Of a stretch of 64,000 nt of DNA, positions 38,030 to 47,884 are shown one piece after another. A program made the position numbers and the translations under genes. Source of the stretch: Agrobacterium tumefaciens (GTDB lineage Bacteria > Pseudomonadota > Alphaproteobacteria > Rhizobiales > Rhizobiaceae); the NCBI GenBank assembly GCA_025560025.1, contig CP048486.1, positions 620,001 through 684,000 on the forward strand, in the 5' to 3' direction. The first letter of the stretch is position 1; every line of letters begins with the position of its first letter. The notes under the pieces were generated by a model. The model had not been told where the DNA came from, ran no database searches, and saw only the letters and a program-made list of their open reading frames with translations.

Positions 38030-39964
38030 TCAGACGGAACTCCAGGCCACCAGCTCCTTGGCCGGTAAAGGCCGGCTGATCAGATATCCCTGAACCTGAT
38101 CGCATCCCAGACGTCTGACGCACTCATATTGCTCTTCCGTCTCGATGCCTTCGGCAATCGTGGTCATGCGCAGACTGCGGCCGACACCAACCACGAATTC
38201 AACGATCGCCAGCGCATCGCGGTCGCTGGTGATATCGCGCAGAAAGGACCGGTCGATCTTTATCTTGTCAAAGGGCACGCCGCGGAGATTTGCGAGAGAG
38301 GAATAACCGGTGCCGAAATCGTCCATGGCGATCTGGATGCCGACATCCTTCAGCCGCGTCAGCGTATTGATCGTTTGGTCGCTCTTGTTGAGCAGGATGG
38401 ATTCGGTGATTTCAAGCTCGAGCCGGCTAGGCTCCAGCCCGCTTTTTTCCAGCGCACCCATCACGTTCTGGATGAGGCTGGTGCTGTGGAACTGAACCGG
38501 CGAGAGATTGACCGCCACCTTCATGTCCTCGTCCCATCTCATCGCCTCGCGGCAGGCGGTTTCCATCACCCATTTTCCGAGCGAGTGGATGAGGCCCGTT
38601 CTTTCCGCGACGGGAATGAACACGCTGGGCGGCACATCGCCCCGCACCGGATGCTTCCAGCGCAAAAGCGCCTCAAAGCCGCAGAGCTCGCGGGTCTGCG
38701 TCGCTACCTGCGGCTGGTAATAGACCTCCATCTCGTCGTTCTGCAGCGCTGTTTGCAGATCGGCCTCGAAGGATTTCTTCTCGGTCAGCTGCTTCTGCAT
38801 GCGGACCTTGAAGACGCTCGCCCGGCCGGGGCCGATGGCCTTGGCCTCATAAAGAGCCAGATCGGCGCGCTTGAACAATTCGTCCGCGTCGACGGCGCCG
38901 TGCGATATGGCAATACCGATGCAGGTGCCGATTTTGACCTCCTGCTCGCCAAGCTGATAGGTCCGGCTGATCTGGTCGATGAGCTTTGAGGCGAGACGGC
39001 GCGCCGCATCCTCGTTGAGATCGTCGGAGACAACGGCGAACTCATCGCCGCCCAGGCGGCAAACCATATCGTAATCGCCGCTGATGCCTGAAAGGCGCTG
39101 CGCCACGGCCTGAAGCAGCGCATCACCCGCATCGTGGCCGAGTGTATCGTTGACGTCCTTGAAGCCGTCGAGATCAAGCAGGAGGATGGCTGTCGTGCCG
39201 CTGCCCCCGAAGGAACGGCGCAACCGCTCGATCAACTCCTGCCGGAACAACGAGCGGTTCGGCAGGCCGGTCAGCGCATCATGATAGGCGTCATGCTCCA
39301 GCCGGACATTCTTCGCCTGCAATTCGAGAGTGGCGGCACGCAGGTCATCCGTCAGCCCGCGCATGCTCTTTTGCGCGCGGTTCAAAAGATCATTCTGGCG
39401 TAGCAGCAATATTACCAGCGCGATGCCGCACAGGATGAGACCACCGGCCAGCGCGGTATAGACGATATGCAGCTTGCGCACATCCTCATGGGCGGTATCG
39501 ATCAGATTGACGTCATAAGCGACGGAAGACGATGCCAGCGTGGTCATCGGCGCATCGAGAGCACTCATGGCCGAAAGCATAGCCGGCACGTCGGCCGGCT
39601 CCAGATGGTCAACCCGCTGCTCCATATCGGCCAGAACCGTATCGAGCTGGGTTACGAGATCCCGCCACTGCTGCTTTTCATTAATGAAAGCCCCAAGATT
39701 GCCCTGCTTCAACAGCTCAAGCCGACTGAGCATGATATCGAGACGCAGCTGCAATTCGTCCCGGTCGATCTTGCCGGGGCTAAGCGCGAAAACGGCCAGC
39801 TTGTTCTGGAGGCGCAGATATTCCGCCACGGTCTGGCTGACGGCCCAAGAGTCGTTGTAGCGGGCGAATTTCTGCAGAGCGGTCTGCCGCTCGGCAATGA
39901 CGAAAGCGATATAGCCCGTTGCCAGGACGAAGCAACAGATGATCACCGCCACAAGTTTTCGCAA
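38030..39964 (-). CDS. dcpA: DcpA: dual diguanylate cyclase / c-di-GMP phosphodiesterase
   Basis: 644 residues. Membrane segments at 4-23 and 169-189 enclose a periplasmic domain of about 145 residues. The cytoplasmic GGDEF domain has an intact GGDEF at 305-309. The EAL domain starts at 431 with intact EALLRWKH, DDFGTGYSS and KIDRSFL, so both activities look competent. In A. tumefaciens, DcpA with PruR controls c-di-GMP and surface attachment in response to pterins. The start is TTG at 39964, with AAAGGTG covering the pruR stop 9 bp upstream. It is co-transcribed with pruR. Confidence 0.88.
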   Translation of the reverse strand: MRKLVAVIICCFVLATGYIAFVIAERQTALQKFARYNDSWAVSQTVAEYLRLQNKLAVFALSPGKIDRDELQLRLDIMLSRLELLKQGNLGAFINEKQQWRDLVTQLDTVLADMEQRVDHLEPADVPAMLSAMSALDAPMTTLASSSVAYDVNLIDTAHEDVRKLHIVYTALAGGLILCGIALVILLLRQNDLLNRAQKSMRGLTDDLRAATLELQAKNVRLEHDAYHDALTGLPNRSLFRQELIERLRRSFGGSGTTAILLLDLDGFKDVNDTLGHDAGDALLQAVAQRLSGISGDYDMVCRLGGDEFAVVSDDLNEDAARRLASKLIDQISRTYQLGEQEVKIGTCIGIAISHGAVDADELFKRADLALYEAKAIGPGRASVFKVRMQKQLTEKKSFEADLQTALQNDEMEVYYQPQVATQTRELCGFEALLRWKHPVRGDVPPSVFIPVAERTGLIHSLGKWVMETACREAMRWDEDMKVAVNLSPVQFHSTSLIQNVMGALEKSGLEPSRLELEITESILLNKSDQTINTLTRLKDVGIQIAMDDFGTGYSSLANLRGVPFDKIKIDRSFLRDITSDRDALAIVEFVVGVGRSLRMTTIAEGIETEEQYECVRRLGCDQVQGYLISRPLPAKELVAWSSV

Positions 39965-39973
39965 ACGACACCT

Positions 39974-40480
39974 TTATTCCACTATCAGTTTGGCGACTTG
40001 CCATGCGGACCGCGAATAATAGGTCTGCTTCTGCAGCTCCGGGTCGCTGTCATAGGGATAAATGACAAACAACGGGCCCTTTTCGCGAACTGTCATGTAA
40101 TTGCCATCCAGCTTGATCGCGAGGATAACGTTGAATTTCTTAAAATCCTCAACCGGTATCGTGCTGACATAATCATTGAGCGCGACCGCCGTGACGGTAT
40201 CGCCCTTTGCGCCGACGACATCCATCAATTTTGCCAGAGATACGCCATCGAAGCGGACGCGGCCATCGTGCCAGGGCGTCGTCGTCTCCACCGTCACCAT
40301 GCCAAGCGCTTCCAGCATGTCGCGGTCAAACTGCGCCGCACCCTCCGCATTGGTATTGGTGATGTTTCCGGATATGGTTAATATCGGCTTGCCTTGCGGC
40401 TTGGCGATCGTTCCGGCTTCGGCACAGGAAAGCCACATGAGTGACAGGAAAGCACTGAGAAGTACCCGGGCGAAACTCAT
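39974..40480 (-). CDS. pruR: PruR: periplasmic pterin-sensing protein
   Basis: 168 residues. A signal peptide ends at residue 22 (MWLSCAEA). The mature part shows ISGNITNTN and MLEALGMVTVETTTPWHDG, then FDGVSLAKLMDVVGAKGDTV, typical of the molybdopterin-binding-like (sulfite-oxidase) fold. PruR of A. tumefaciens binds a pterin in the periplasm and alters DcpA output. The gene lies directly upstream of the two-transmembrane GGDEF-EAL protein, the arrangement known for this pathway. Start ATG at 40480 with GGAGAAAAAGT before it. The assignment is by arrangement and fold. Confidence 0.85.
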   Translation of the reverse strand: MSFARVLLSAFLSLMWLSCAEAGTIAKPQGKPILTISGNITNTNAEGAAQFDRDMLEALGMVTVETTTPWHDGRVRFDGVSLAKLMDVVGAKGDTVTAVALNDYVSTIPVEDFKKFNVILAIKLDGNYMTVREKGPLFVIYPYDSDPELQKQTYYSRSAWQVAKLIVE

Positions 40481-41109
40481 ACTTTTTCTCCATCGATAAC
40501 GTTCGGGTCGAGGGTTTTCGCCAACCTTTGAAGGTCAAGGGAACCGACATCCGCAATATATATCAGGAATGGATGTTATATCCTCACTGAGATTTTATCC
40601 GTATTTTCTCTAGGTTTTGAGTAAACCCTTTGGATAATTTTTCCGTCTTATTGTACTTTTTCATGTTTCGCGCACTGTTATGACGCAAGCAGCAGCCGAG
40701 TTTCCCTCCTCCCACCAATCCGTCCGGCGTGACAAAGGCCGAATTGAGGCAAACGCTTTGCCGCCTAAGGATGGAAACAAGTGATTCGCACGAACTCGCC
40801 GTAAGGACCATTGGAAATTCAGCGCCGGATGCGTGCCAAACCGGAATGACCGGAGACTGGTTCCATTTCACAGAAAAATCATGGCGATTGCCGCAGTGGA
40901 CGGTTGAAACATACCGCCCGGAACTTAATATAAAGACTGTCGCTTCCGTTTCCGGCCTTTCGAAAAGCCTGTTTGCCGGAAATACCAAGACATTCGTTCC
41001 GCGCAGCGAGAGCCGCGATGCCGGATATCGTCCGGCCAGGAAAATTCTGTTCACGTCTCCGGGCCGGACGGCATTTCGCCGTATCGGCCGCATCATGAAG
41101 GTAGCCCCT
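40481..41109. other. 629-bp non-coding stretch between pruR and the aldehyde dehydrogenase
   Basis: A divergent intergenic region. The first 100 bp should hold the pruR-dcpA promoter on the minus strand. I saw no tRNA, clean hairpin terminator or convincing small gene. Open frames exist on both strands (for example through 40584-41117 on the minus strand) but with mixed composition unlike nearby genes. The aldehyde dehydrogenase start at 41110 is supported by AAGGTAG. Confidence 0.6.
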
Positions 41110-42546
41110 ATGCACACCTATCCCGACATCAAACTTCTCATTGATGGCGAATGGCGAGACGCCGTTTCCGGCAAGACGATCGCCGTGTCCGATCCGGCAA
41201 CCGACGAAATCATCGGCGCCATCGCCCATGCCGAAAAGGAAGATCTCGATCTGGCGCTTGCCGCCGCCGAGCGCGGTTTCAAGGTGTGGCGCGACACCTC
41301 ACCCTTCGAGCGCTCGAAGATCATGCGCAGGGCGGCCGATATCCTGCGCGAGCGCAAGGACAAGATCGCTTATATGATGACCCGCGAGCAGGGCAAGCCG
41401 CTTGCCCAGTCCGCCGGTGAAATCATCGCCGCCGCCGATACCATCGACTGGTTTGCCGAAGAAGCGCGCCGCACCTATGGCCAGGTCATCCCCGCACGCG
41501 CAACCGGCGTTTCCCAGCTCGCCATCAAGCTGCCTGTCGGCCCCGTCGCAGCCTTTACGCCATGGAACTTCCCGATCAACCAGATCGTTCGCAAGCTCTC
41601 CGCAGCCCTTGCCACCGGCTGCTCCATCATCGTCAAGGCGCCGGAAGAAACACCGGCTTCGCCGGCAGAACTGATCCGCGCCTTCGTGGATGCGGGTGTG
41701 CCCGCCGGCGTCATCGGCCTCGTTTATGGTGTTCCCGCCGAGATTTCGGAATATCTGATCCCGCATCCGGTCATCCGCAAGATTTCCTTCACCGGCTCCA
41801 CGCCGATCGGCAAACACCTCGCCGCGCTGGCCGGCAAGCACATGAAGCGCGCCACCATGGAACTCGGTGGCCATGCGCCGGTGATGATCTTCAACGACGC
41901 CGATATTGAAAAGGCGATCGAAGTGACTTCGCTGTCGAAATTTCGCAATGCCGGCCAGGTCTGTGTCGCCCCCACCCGCTTCCTCGTGCAGGACGGCGTG
42001 GCGGACCGTTTCCTTGAAGGCTTCGTGGAAGCCGCCAAGGCGGTCAAGGTCGGTAACGGCCTCGAAGAGGGCGTCATCATGGGCCCGCTCGCCAATGAGC
42101 GCCGCATTCCGGCGCTGGAAGGCCTCATCAGCGACGCCGTTTCCCATGGCGGCGAATTGAAGACCGGCGGTCGCCGCATCGGCAACAAGGGCAACTTCTT
42201 CGAACCGACGGTTCTCGCCAATGTGCCAACCACGGCAAAGATCATGAACGACGAGCCCTTCGGTCCTGTCGCCATTATCAACCGATTCTCGACCTTCGAT
42301 GACGCCGTCACCGAAGCAAACCGCCTGCACTTCGGCCTTGCATCCTATGCCTTCACCGGCTCGGTCAAGACCGCACATGCGCTTGGCCAGCAGGTCGAGG
42401 CCGGCATGCTGACGATCAACCATAACGGCCTTGCGCTGCCGGAAGTCCCCTTCGGCGGCATCAAGGATTCCGGTTATGGCACGGAAGGCGGCTCGGAAGC
42501 GGTTCAGGCCTATCTGGAGACCCGCTTCATCAGCCAGATGAGTTGA
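41110..42546 (+). CDS. NAD(P)-dependent aldehyde dehydrogenase, succinate-semialdehyde type
   Basis: 478 residues, the full length. The catalytic Cys is in [13 protein letters not shown], the general-base Glu in MELGGHAP, and the coenzyme fold has [12 protein letters not shown] and [13 protein letters not shown]. The order and loops resemble GabD-like or 2-oxoglutarate semialdehyde dehydrogenases. Which aldehyde it takes is not determined. ATG 41110 is preferred over 41095 because AAGGTAG lies a few bases before it. It is a single gene; the next gene follows a palindromic repeat. Confidence 0.88.
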   Translation: MHTYPDIKLLIDGEWRDAVSGKTIAVSDPATDEIIGAIAHAEKEDLDLALAAAERGFKVWRDTSPFERSKIMRRAADILRERKDKIAYMMTREQGKPLAQSAGEIIAAADTIDWFAEEARRTYGQVIPARATGVSQLAIKLPVGPVAAFTPWNFPINQIVRKLSAALATGCSIIVKAPEETPASPAELIRAFVDAGVPAGVIGLVYGVPAEISEYLIPHPVIRKISFTGSTPIGKHLAALAGKHMKRATMELGGHAPVMIFNDADIEKAIEVTSLSKFRNAGQVCVAPTRFLVQDGVADRFLEGFVEAAKAVKVGNGLEEGVIMGPLANERRIPALEGLISDAVSHGGELKTGGRRIGNKGNFFEPTVLANVPTTAKIMNDEPFGPVAIINRFSTFDDAVTEANRLHFGLASYAFTGSVKTAHALGQQVEAGMLTINHNGLALPEVPFGGIKDSGYGTEGGSEAVQAYLETRFISQMS

Positions 42547-42559
42547 TTTGCGCCGAAAT

Positions 42560-42680
42560 TTCTTCTCCCCATCTGGGGAGAATATGCCCGAAGGGGCAGA
42601 TGAGGGGGCTAGCTCTCTGCATATCTCTACCCTCGCCCCCTCATCCCGCTGCCGCGACCTTCTCCCCGGCGGGGAGAAGG
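42560..42680. repeat. Mosaic palindrome after the aldehyde dehydrogenase gene
   Basis: It begins 14 bp after the stop. Contained hairpins include TTCTCCCC/GGGGAGAA (42563-42582) and CTTCTCCCC/GGGGAGAAG near 42659-42679. TGAGGGGGC (42601-42609) pairs with GCCCCCTCA further on. It is probably the terminator and 3' stabiliser of the aldehyde dehydrogenase mRNA, and a member of the rhizobial mosaic class. Confidence 0.65.
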
Positions 42681-42791
42681 AGACAAGCCGCGCTCGCTCG
42701 ATCCGACCTCAATCTCTGAAACTTGCTAGCCCTCCCTTGCCTCGAACCTCCTCCTGCCATAAAAGAACAAAAAGTGAACTTTGAGGGCGAT

Positions 42792-43889
42792 ATGAGCGAG
42801 ACAGCGGCACCGGCGCTGAAGGAAATCTTCAACCACGAAAAACTGCGGCACATCGCCGATCAAACAAAGGCCGTCTACGCGCCTTTTGACGTTTCCGCCT
42901 TCATGGCGCTCGCCACCGAAAATCTCGAGGCTCTGGGCATCATGCAGCGCATGCGGCAGGTAGCGACAAGCCTGCACGCCACGCTTCCCGGGGACTACGC
43001 CCGCAATATCGAAATTCTGACCGCCGCCGCCCCCGGAATAGGCAACGGCTTCGCATCCATTTCACTGCCGGAATATGTAGCCCTCCATGGGCTCGACGAT
43101 TTCGATATTTCCATGCAGGCGCTGCAATATTTCACCCGCTTCGGTTCCTCGGAATTCGCCATCCGGCATTTCCTGCAGAAGGACATCTCCCGCACCCTTG
43201 CGGTGATGGAAACATGGTCTCAGCACGAAAACGAGCATGTGCGGCGGCTGGCGAGCGAGGGCTGCCGGCCGCGCCTGCCATGGTCGTTCCAGCTCAAGCC
43301 CCTGATCGACGATCCGTCCCCGGTTGTGGCGATCCTCAATGCCATGAAGGCCGACGAGGCGCTTTACGTGCGTAAATCCGTCGCCAATCATCTGAACGAC
43401 ATCACCAAGGACAATCCCGCTTTCGTACTGGCGCTCATCGACTCATGGCCGAAAGATAACCCGCATACGCGCTGGATCGTCCGGCAGGCCTTGCGCACGC
43501 TGATCAAGAAGGGTGACGCCGCAGCGCTTGCCCATCTCGGCGCGCATGAGGAAGCAGAAATTGCACTTGAGGCGTTTCAGGTGTCTCCGGAAAAAGTTGC
43601 CCTCGGCAATCCGGTGCGGATTTCAGCCGCCTTCACCTCGACAGCCAAAGGCGCGCAGAAGCTGGTGATCGACTATGCCGTGCACTACGTGAAGAAAAGC
43701 GGTGACGCTTCGGCGAAGGTTTTCAAATGGAAAGAGATCGAGCTTCAGCCGGGCGAAACACTCAACCTGTCGATAAGCCGCGCCATGCGCGATTTCACCA
43801 CCCGCAAGCACTATGCGGGTGTTCACAAGGTTGATCTCATGCTCAATGGCCGGCTGGCCGCCGAAGCCTCTTTCGAGCTTGTGATCTGA
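42792..43889 (+). CDS. AlkD-like DNA alkylation repair / HEAT-repeat protein with C-terminal beta domain
   Basis: 365 residues. The first 270 residues are helical repeats, including NHLNDITKDNPAFVLALID and WIVRQALRTLIKKGD, typical of AlkC/AlkD glycosylases that remove alkylated purines without base flipping. The last about 95 residues change to strand-rich sequence (GNPVRISAAFTSTAKG, LNLSIS) unlike standard AlkD; this could be an Ig-like domain. The start at 42792 follows TTGAGGGCGAT. It converges on cysA. The repair function is a family assignment only. Confidence 0.8.
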   Translation: MSETAAPALKEIFNHEKLRHIADQTKAVYAPFDVSAFMALATENLEALGIMQRMRQVATSLHATLPGDYARNIEILTAAAPGIGNGFASISLPEYVALHGLDDFDISMQALQYFTRFGSSEFAIRHFLQKDISRTLAVMETWSQHENEHVRRLASEGCRPRLPWSFQLKPLIDDPSPVVAILNAMKADEALYVRKSVANHLNDITKDNPAFVLALIDSWPKDNPHTRWIVRQALRTLIKKGDAAALAHLGAHEEAEIALEAFQVSPEKVALGNPVRISAAFTSTAKGAQKLVIDYAVHYVKKSGDASAKVFKWKEIELQPGETLNLSISRAMRDFTTRKHYAGVHKVDLMLNGRLAAEASFELVI

Positions 43890-43905
43890 ACCTGCCGAGG
43901 GCGTC

Positions 43906-44931
43906 TCACGCCGCCGGGAAAATCTTTGCCCGGCGGATGATAACGGAACCACGGTCTCCGGCAGCAACATCGTTTTCCGGCGGCACATCGAATTCCAGGA
44001 GATCGCCGCCATCGGTGTTGGCGATCACGCGGCGCTCACCCGCCCGGTCGAGAACCCGGGCCACGGAAGCCGGAATGCCCTCATGCAGATCCTCCCATTC
44101 CAGATCGGAGGGGCGGGCATAAATCTCGACAGCGCCATCCGCCTGACCATAGGAGAAAGGCAGCTCATTGTCGCCCACATAGACCTTGCCGCCGCGCGCC
44201 ACACCGGACACCCGATTGGCATCGCCCAGGAAGCGCATGACGAAGGCGCTGTTCGGCTGGCGGCAGACTTCCTTCGGCGTGCCCTGCTGAACAATCTCAC
44301 CCTGATTGAGAATGACGACACGGTCAGCCAGATCGAGCGCCTCTTCCTGGTCATGCGTCACGAAAATCGTGGTGATACCAAGCGCATCGTGAATTTCCCG
44401 CAGCCAGCGGCGCAGGTCACGGCGCACATTGGCATCCAGCGCCCCGAAAGGCTCATCCAGTAGAAGAACTTTCGGATCAACCGAAAGCGCACGCGCCAAT
44501 GCCACGCGCTGCCTTTGCCCGCCGGATATCTGCGCCGGGAACCGGTCGCCGAGACCATCGAGTTTGACGAGGTTCAGCAGTTCCCTGACGCGGGCGTCGA
44601 TTGCCGACCTGTCGCGCTTGACCTTCGATACCTTCATGCCGAAGGCAATGTTTTCGTGGAGCGTCATATGCGGGAAAAGCGCGTAGTGCTGGAACACGAA
44701 ACCGACGCCGCGATCGCGCACCGGAATATTGGTGGCGTCCTCGTCTCCGAAAAAGATGCGGCCGCCATCGCTATATTCGAGACCGGCGACCATGCGCAGA
44801 ATCGTCGTCTTGCCTGAACCGGAGGGGCCGAGCAGCGCCAGAAGCTCACCGCTTTCAATATCCAGCGAAACATCGCGGACGGCACGGAAGGTATCGAAGG
44901 TCTTCACCACATTTTCGAGGCGGATTTTCAT
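43906..44931 (-). CDS. cysA: Sulfate/thiosulfate ABC transporter ATP-binding protein
   Basis: 341 residues. Walker [10 protein letters not shown] at 35-43, Walker [19 protein letters not shown], signature [15 protein letters not shown] and a C-terminal TOBE-like regulatory part ([19 protein letters not shown]). It energises CysT-CysW. The ATG at 44931 is preceded by TGATTCCC with no strong Shine-Dalgarno, 5 bp after the cysW stop, so it may depend on coupling. It is last in the sbp-cysTWA order. Confidence 0.94.
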   Translation of the reverse strand: MKIRLENVVKTFDTFRAVRDVSLDIESGELLALLGPSGSGKTTILRMVAGLEYSDGGRIFFGDEDATNIPVRDRGVGFVFQHYALFPHMTLHENIAFGMKVSKVKRDRSAIDARVRELLNLVKLDGLGDRFPAQISGGQRQRVALARALSVDPKVLLLDEPFGALDANVRRDLRRWLREIHDALGITTIFVTHDQEEALDLADRVVILNQGEIVQQGTPKEVCRQPNSAFVMRFLGDANRVSGVARGGKVYVGDNELPFSYGQADGAVEIYARPSDLEWEDLHEGIPASVARVLDRAGERRVIANTDGGDLLEFDVPPENDVAAGDRGSVIIRRAKIFPAA

Positions 44932-44936
44932 GGGAA

Positions 44937-45824
44937 TCAGGTCTCCGTGGCGATGGCGGCACCGCCATTGGTCTTTTTGGCTCCGCGCCCCGCGCCGCGC
45001 CGTTCCAGCGCCACCTTGGCGATGATGGTGACGACGGCGAGCAAAGCGAGGATGGAGGCCGAAGCAAAGGCGCCGGCCGTCTGGTAATCGTGGTAAAGCA
45101 GCTCGATATGCAGCGGCAGCGTGTTGGTCTGGCCCCGAATATTGCCCGATACGACCGACACCGCGCCAAACTCGCCCATCACGCGGGCGTTGCACAGCAC
45201 CACGCCATAAAGCAGCGCCCATTTGATGTTCGGCAGCGTTACCGAAAAGAAGGTGCGCCAGCCGGACGCACCGAGAGACGTCGCCGCCTCCTCGAGATCG
45301 CGGCCCTGCGCCTGCATCAGCGGGATAAGCTCACGCGCCACGAAAGGTGCGGTGACGAACATCGAGGCGATGACAATGCCGGGAAGCGCAAAGAGTATCT
45401 TGATGTCATGCGCATCAAGGAACGGGCCGAACAGCCCCTGCAGCCCGTAAACGAAGAGATAGGCGACACCGGCGACGATCGGCGAGATAGAGAAAGGTAT
45501 CTCGATCAGCACCAGCAGGAAGCGCCGGCCGGGGAAATCGAACTTGGTGATCGCCCATGCCGCCGCAACGCCGAAGGCCGTATTGACCGGCACGGCGATC
45601 AACGCCGTCAGCACCGTCAGCATGATCGCGTGGCGGGTATCTGGATGGGTAATGGTGGCCGAATAGACCTTCCAGCCCTGCGAAAAGGCCTCGACGCCGA
45701 TGATGATGAGGGGTGCCACAACCAGCAGAGCACCGATCACAAGAACGAAAGCGATCAGGCTGCGGCGAACCCAGGTTGCATCACCAACGCGCGGCGGCTT
45801 GCGGTGTGAGGAAAAAGCGCTCAT
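44937..45824 (-). CDS. cysW: Sulfate ABC transporter permease
   Basis: 295 residues with six hydrophobic helices. The permease coupling loop [21 protein letters not shown] is present near residues 180-200. The charged N terminus ([15 protein letters not shown]) matches CysW. It pairs with CysT to form the channel. It starts 3 bp after the cysT stop. The operon is likely induced by sulfur starvation; no clear CysB-like box could be defined from the sequence. Confidence 0.93.
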   Translation of the reverse strand: MSAFSSHRKPPRVGDATWVRRSLIAFVLVIGALLVVAPLIIIGVEAFSQGWKVYSATITHPDTRHAIMLTVLTALIAVPVNTAFGVAAAWAITKFDFPGRRFLLVLIEIPFSISPIVAGVAYLFVYGLQGLFGPFLDAHDIKILFALPGIVIASMFVTAPFVARELIPLMQAQGRDLEEAATSLGASGWRTFFSVTLPNIKWALLYGVVLCNARVMGEFGAVSVVSGNIRGQTNTLPLHIELLYHDYQTAGAFASASILALLAVVTIIAKVALERRGAGRGAKKTNGGAAIATET

Positions 45825-45827
45825 ATC

Positions 45828-46670
45828 TCAGCTCCTCACCGTGTAGCGAAGCGCGCGCGCCTGCAGGTAATTGGTCACCGCCAGCATCACGAAAGCGGTG
45901 ATGAGCAGCACGGAAGCAATGGCCGCGGCGGCCTGATAGTCATATTCCTCTAGCCGGATGAAGATCAGCAATGCCGTGATTTCCGTCGAGAACGGCTGAT
46001 TGCCCGCGATGAATATGATCGCCCCGAATTCACCGAGGCTGCGCGCGAAGGACAGCGAAAGACCGGCGAGCAGTGCCGGTGTCAGGAGCGGCAGGATGAC
46101 CTTGCGAAAGATTTCAAGATCGGAACCGCCAAGCGATTGTGCCGCTTCCTCCAGCGCCGGATCGAGGTCTTCCAGTACCGGCTGCACGGTACGTACGATA
46201 AAAGGCAGACTGGTGAAGGCCATCGCTACCATGATGCCAAGTGGCGTATAGGCCACCTTGATGCCGAGCGGCGCAAGCAACGAACCGAACCAGCCATTGC
46301 CCGCAAACAGCGTGGTAAGCGCGATGCCGGCAACGGCGGTGGGAAGCGCAAAAGGCAGGTCGACAATGGCATCGATAAGACGCCAGCCGGGAAAACGGTA
46401 TCGTGTCAGCACCCAGGCGAGCGCCAGCCCGAAGATGACGTTGAAGAGCGTGGCGGCGAGCGCGCAGAGCACGGTCACGCGGTAACTTGCAACGGCGCGC
46501 GGCGAGGAGATGATCGACCAATATTCGGCCGGCCCAAGGCTCGCGGCCTTGAACACCAGCGCCGAGAGCGGCAGGAGCACGATGATGGCGACGTAAGTGA
46601 GGGTAACGCCAAGGGACAATTTAAGTCCCGGCAGAACATTCCGCTTCAAACCCCGCCCCCATTTCATCAT
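45828..46670 (-). CDS. cysT: Sulfate ABC transporter permease
   Basis: 280 residues with six hydrophobic helices and the coupling loop EEAAQSLGGSDLEIFRKVILP. This is the CysT (CysU) subunit. Two neighbouring ATG codons (46670 and 46667) could start it. A hairpin at 46675-46700 lies directly upstream, just after sbp. It forms the sulfate/thiosulfate importer with CysW, CysA and the binding protein. Confidence 0.93.
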   Translation of the reverse strand: MMKWGRGLKRNVLPGLKLSLGVTLTYVAIIVLLPLSALVFKAASLGPAEYWSIISSPRAVASYRVTVLCALAATLFNVIFGLALAWVLTRYRFPGWRLIDAIVDLPFALPTAVAGIALTTLFAGNGWFGSLLAPLGIKVAYTPLGIMVAMAFTSLPFIVRTVQPVLEDLDPALEEAAQSLGGSDLEIFRKVILPLLTPALLAGLSLSFARSLGEFGAIIFIAGNQPFSTEITALLIFIRLEEYDYQAAAAIASVLLITAFVMLAVTNYLQARALRYTVRS

Positions 46671-46674
46671 AAAG

Positions 46675-46700
46675 CGACCCGGCAGTTTCCCGCCGGGTCG
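46675..46700 (-). terminator. Attenuator hairpin between sbp and cysT
   Basis: The arms CGACCCGGC (46675-46683) and GCCGGGTCG (46692-46700) form a 9-bp stem with an 8-nt loop. On the minus strand it follows the sbp stop by 24 bp and is followed by CTTT just before the cysT start. It likely gives partial termination. Confidence 0.65.
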
Positions 46701-46724
46701 TTTGCCTGTTGCATATCGCTGTGA

Positions 46725-47711
46725 TTAACGGCTGCCGTAAAGCGTATCAAGCGTCGCGCCGGATGCAAAATGCTCTTTCTGGATTTTATTCCAGCCGCCG
46801 AAGGTATCGTTGACGTTGACGAGGCGGATGGCCGGGAACTTGTCCTTGAACTCGCCGACGACCTTCTCATTGTGAACACGATGACCGAATTCGGCGGCGA
46901 TGCGCTGGCCTTCTTCGGTGTAGAGGAAATCGAGATAGCTCTTTGCCAGATCGCGGGAACCGCGCTTGTCGACCACCTTATCCACCACGGCGACCGGGAA
47001 TTCGGCCAGCAGGCTGACGGAGGGCACGACGCCTTCGACCTTGTCAGCGCCATATTGCTTGGCGATGCCGCGGGTCTCGGCCTCAAAAGTGATCAGCACA
47101 TCGCCGATTTCACGCTCCACGAAAGTGGTGGTGGCGGCACGGCCTCCGGTGTCGAACACCGGTGTGTTGTCGAAGATTTTCTTGACGAATTCCTGAACCT
47201 TCTTCTCGTCGCCGTTGAACTTCTCCTTGGCGTAAGCCGTGGCGGCGAGATAGGTGTAGCGAGCATTACCAGAGGTCTTCGGATTGGGGAAAACCACCTT
47301 CACATCGTCACGGGCAAGATCGTCCCAATCCTTGATTTTTTTTGGGTTTCCGGCGCGCACGAGGAAGGACGGGAAGGAATAGAACGGCGAAGCGTCGTTC
47401 GGGAAGTCTTTCTGCCAGTCGGCGGAAACAAAGCCCTGCTTCACCAGAAAATCGACATCGGTGACCTGGTTGAAGGTAACGACATCGGCTTCCAGACCCT
47501 CGACGATGGCGCGCGCCTGCTTGGAGGTGCCGGCATGCGACTGATCGACCGTAACGCCCGGATGCTGCTTGATGAACGCCTCGTTTTCGGCGGCAAAGAC
47601 CTCACGGGCGACGTCGTAGGACGCGTTGAGGATGGTGGTCGGAGACTGTGCCTGCGCCGCGCCAGCAATGAGAGCGGCTATGGCAGTGCCGATGATAAGA
47701 AGACGTTTCAT
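46725..47711 (-). CDS. sbp: Sulfate-binding periplasmic protein
   Basis: 328 residues. A signal peptide runs to about residue 21 (AAQA). The mature type II binding protein has the family elements LNASYDVAREVFA, DQSHAGTSKQARAIVEGLEADV, FPNPKTSGNARYTYLA and FDTGGRAATTTFVER. It binds sulfate (possibly thiosulfate) by main-chain NH groups. It is the first gene of the operon. The AT-richer region 47712-47884 should contain the promoter. A local sulfur link exists with the blh-bigR operon, although they are 40 kb apart. Confidence 0.94.
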   Translation of the reverse strand: MKRLLIIGTAIAALIAGAAQAQSPTTILNASYDVAREVFAAENEAFIKQHPGVTVDQSHAGTSKQARAIVEGLEADVVTFNQVTDVDFLVKQGFVSADWQKDFPNDASPFYSFPSFLVRAGNPKKIKDWDDLARDDVKVVFPNPKTSGNARYTYLAATAYAKEKFNGDEKKVQEFVKKIFDNTPVFDTGGRAATTTFVEREIGDVLITFEAETRGIAKQYGADKVEGVVPSVSLLAEFPVAVVDKVVDKRGSRDLAKSYLDFLYTEEGQRIAAEFGHRVHNEKVVGEFKDKFPAIRLVNVNDTFGGWNKIQKEHFASGATLDTLYGSR

Positions 47712-47884
47712 AAATACCCCCGGAAAATCGAATGGTCGTCAACATAACGGGCGGCGGCAACGCCCGCGAGAAACAGCCGTGCGTTAGGGAGCCGGGGATT
47801 GGAAATTTCACCCAAACAGGAGCAGCTCAAAAGACGATGATTTCATATTTGGCTGCAAGCCGGATTTCTTTTGCGTCGCACAAT

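Noticed and set aside
40584..41117. Possible 177-residue minus-strand protein upstream of the aldehyde dehydrogenase
   Set aside because: No ribosome site and no domain; amino-acid composition is unlike the neighbouring genes. Left as non-coding.
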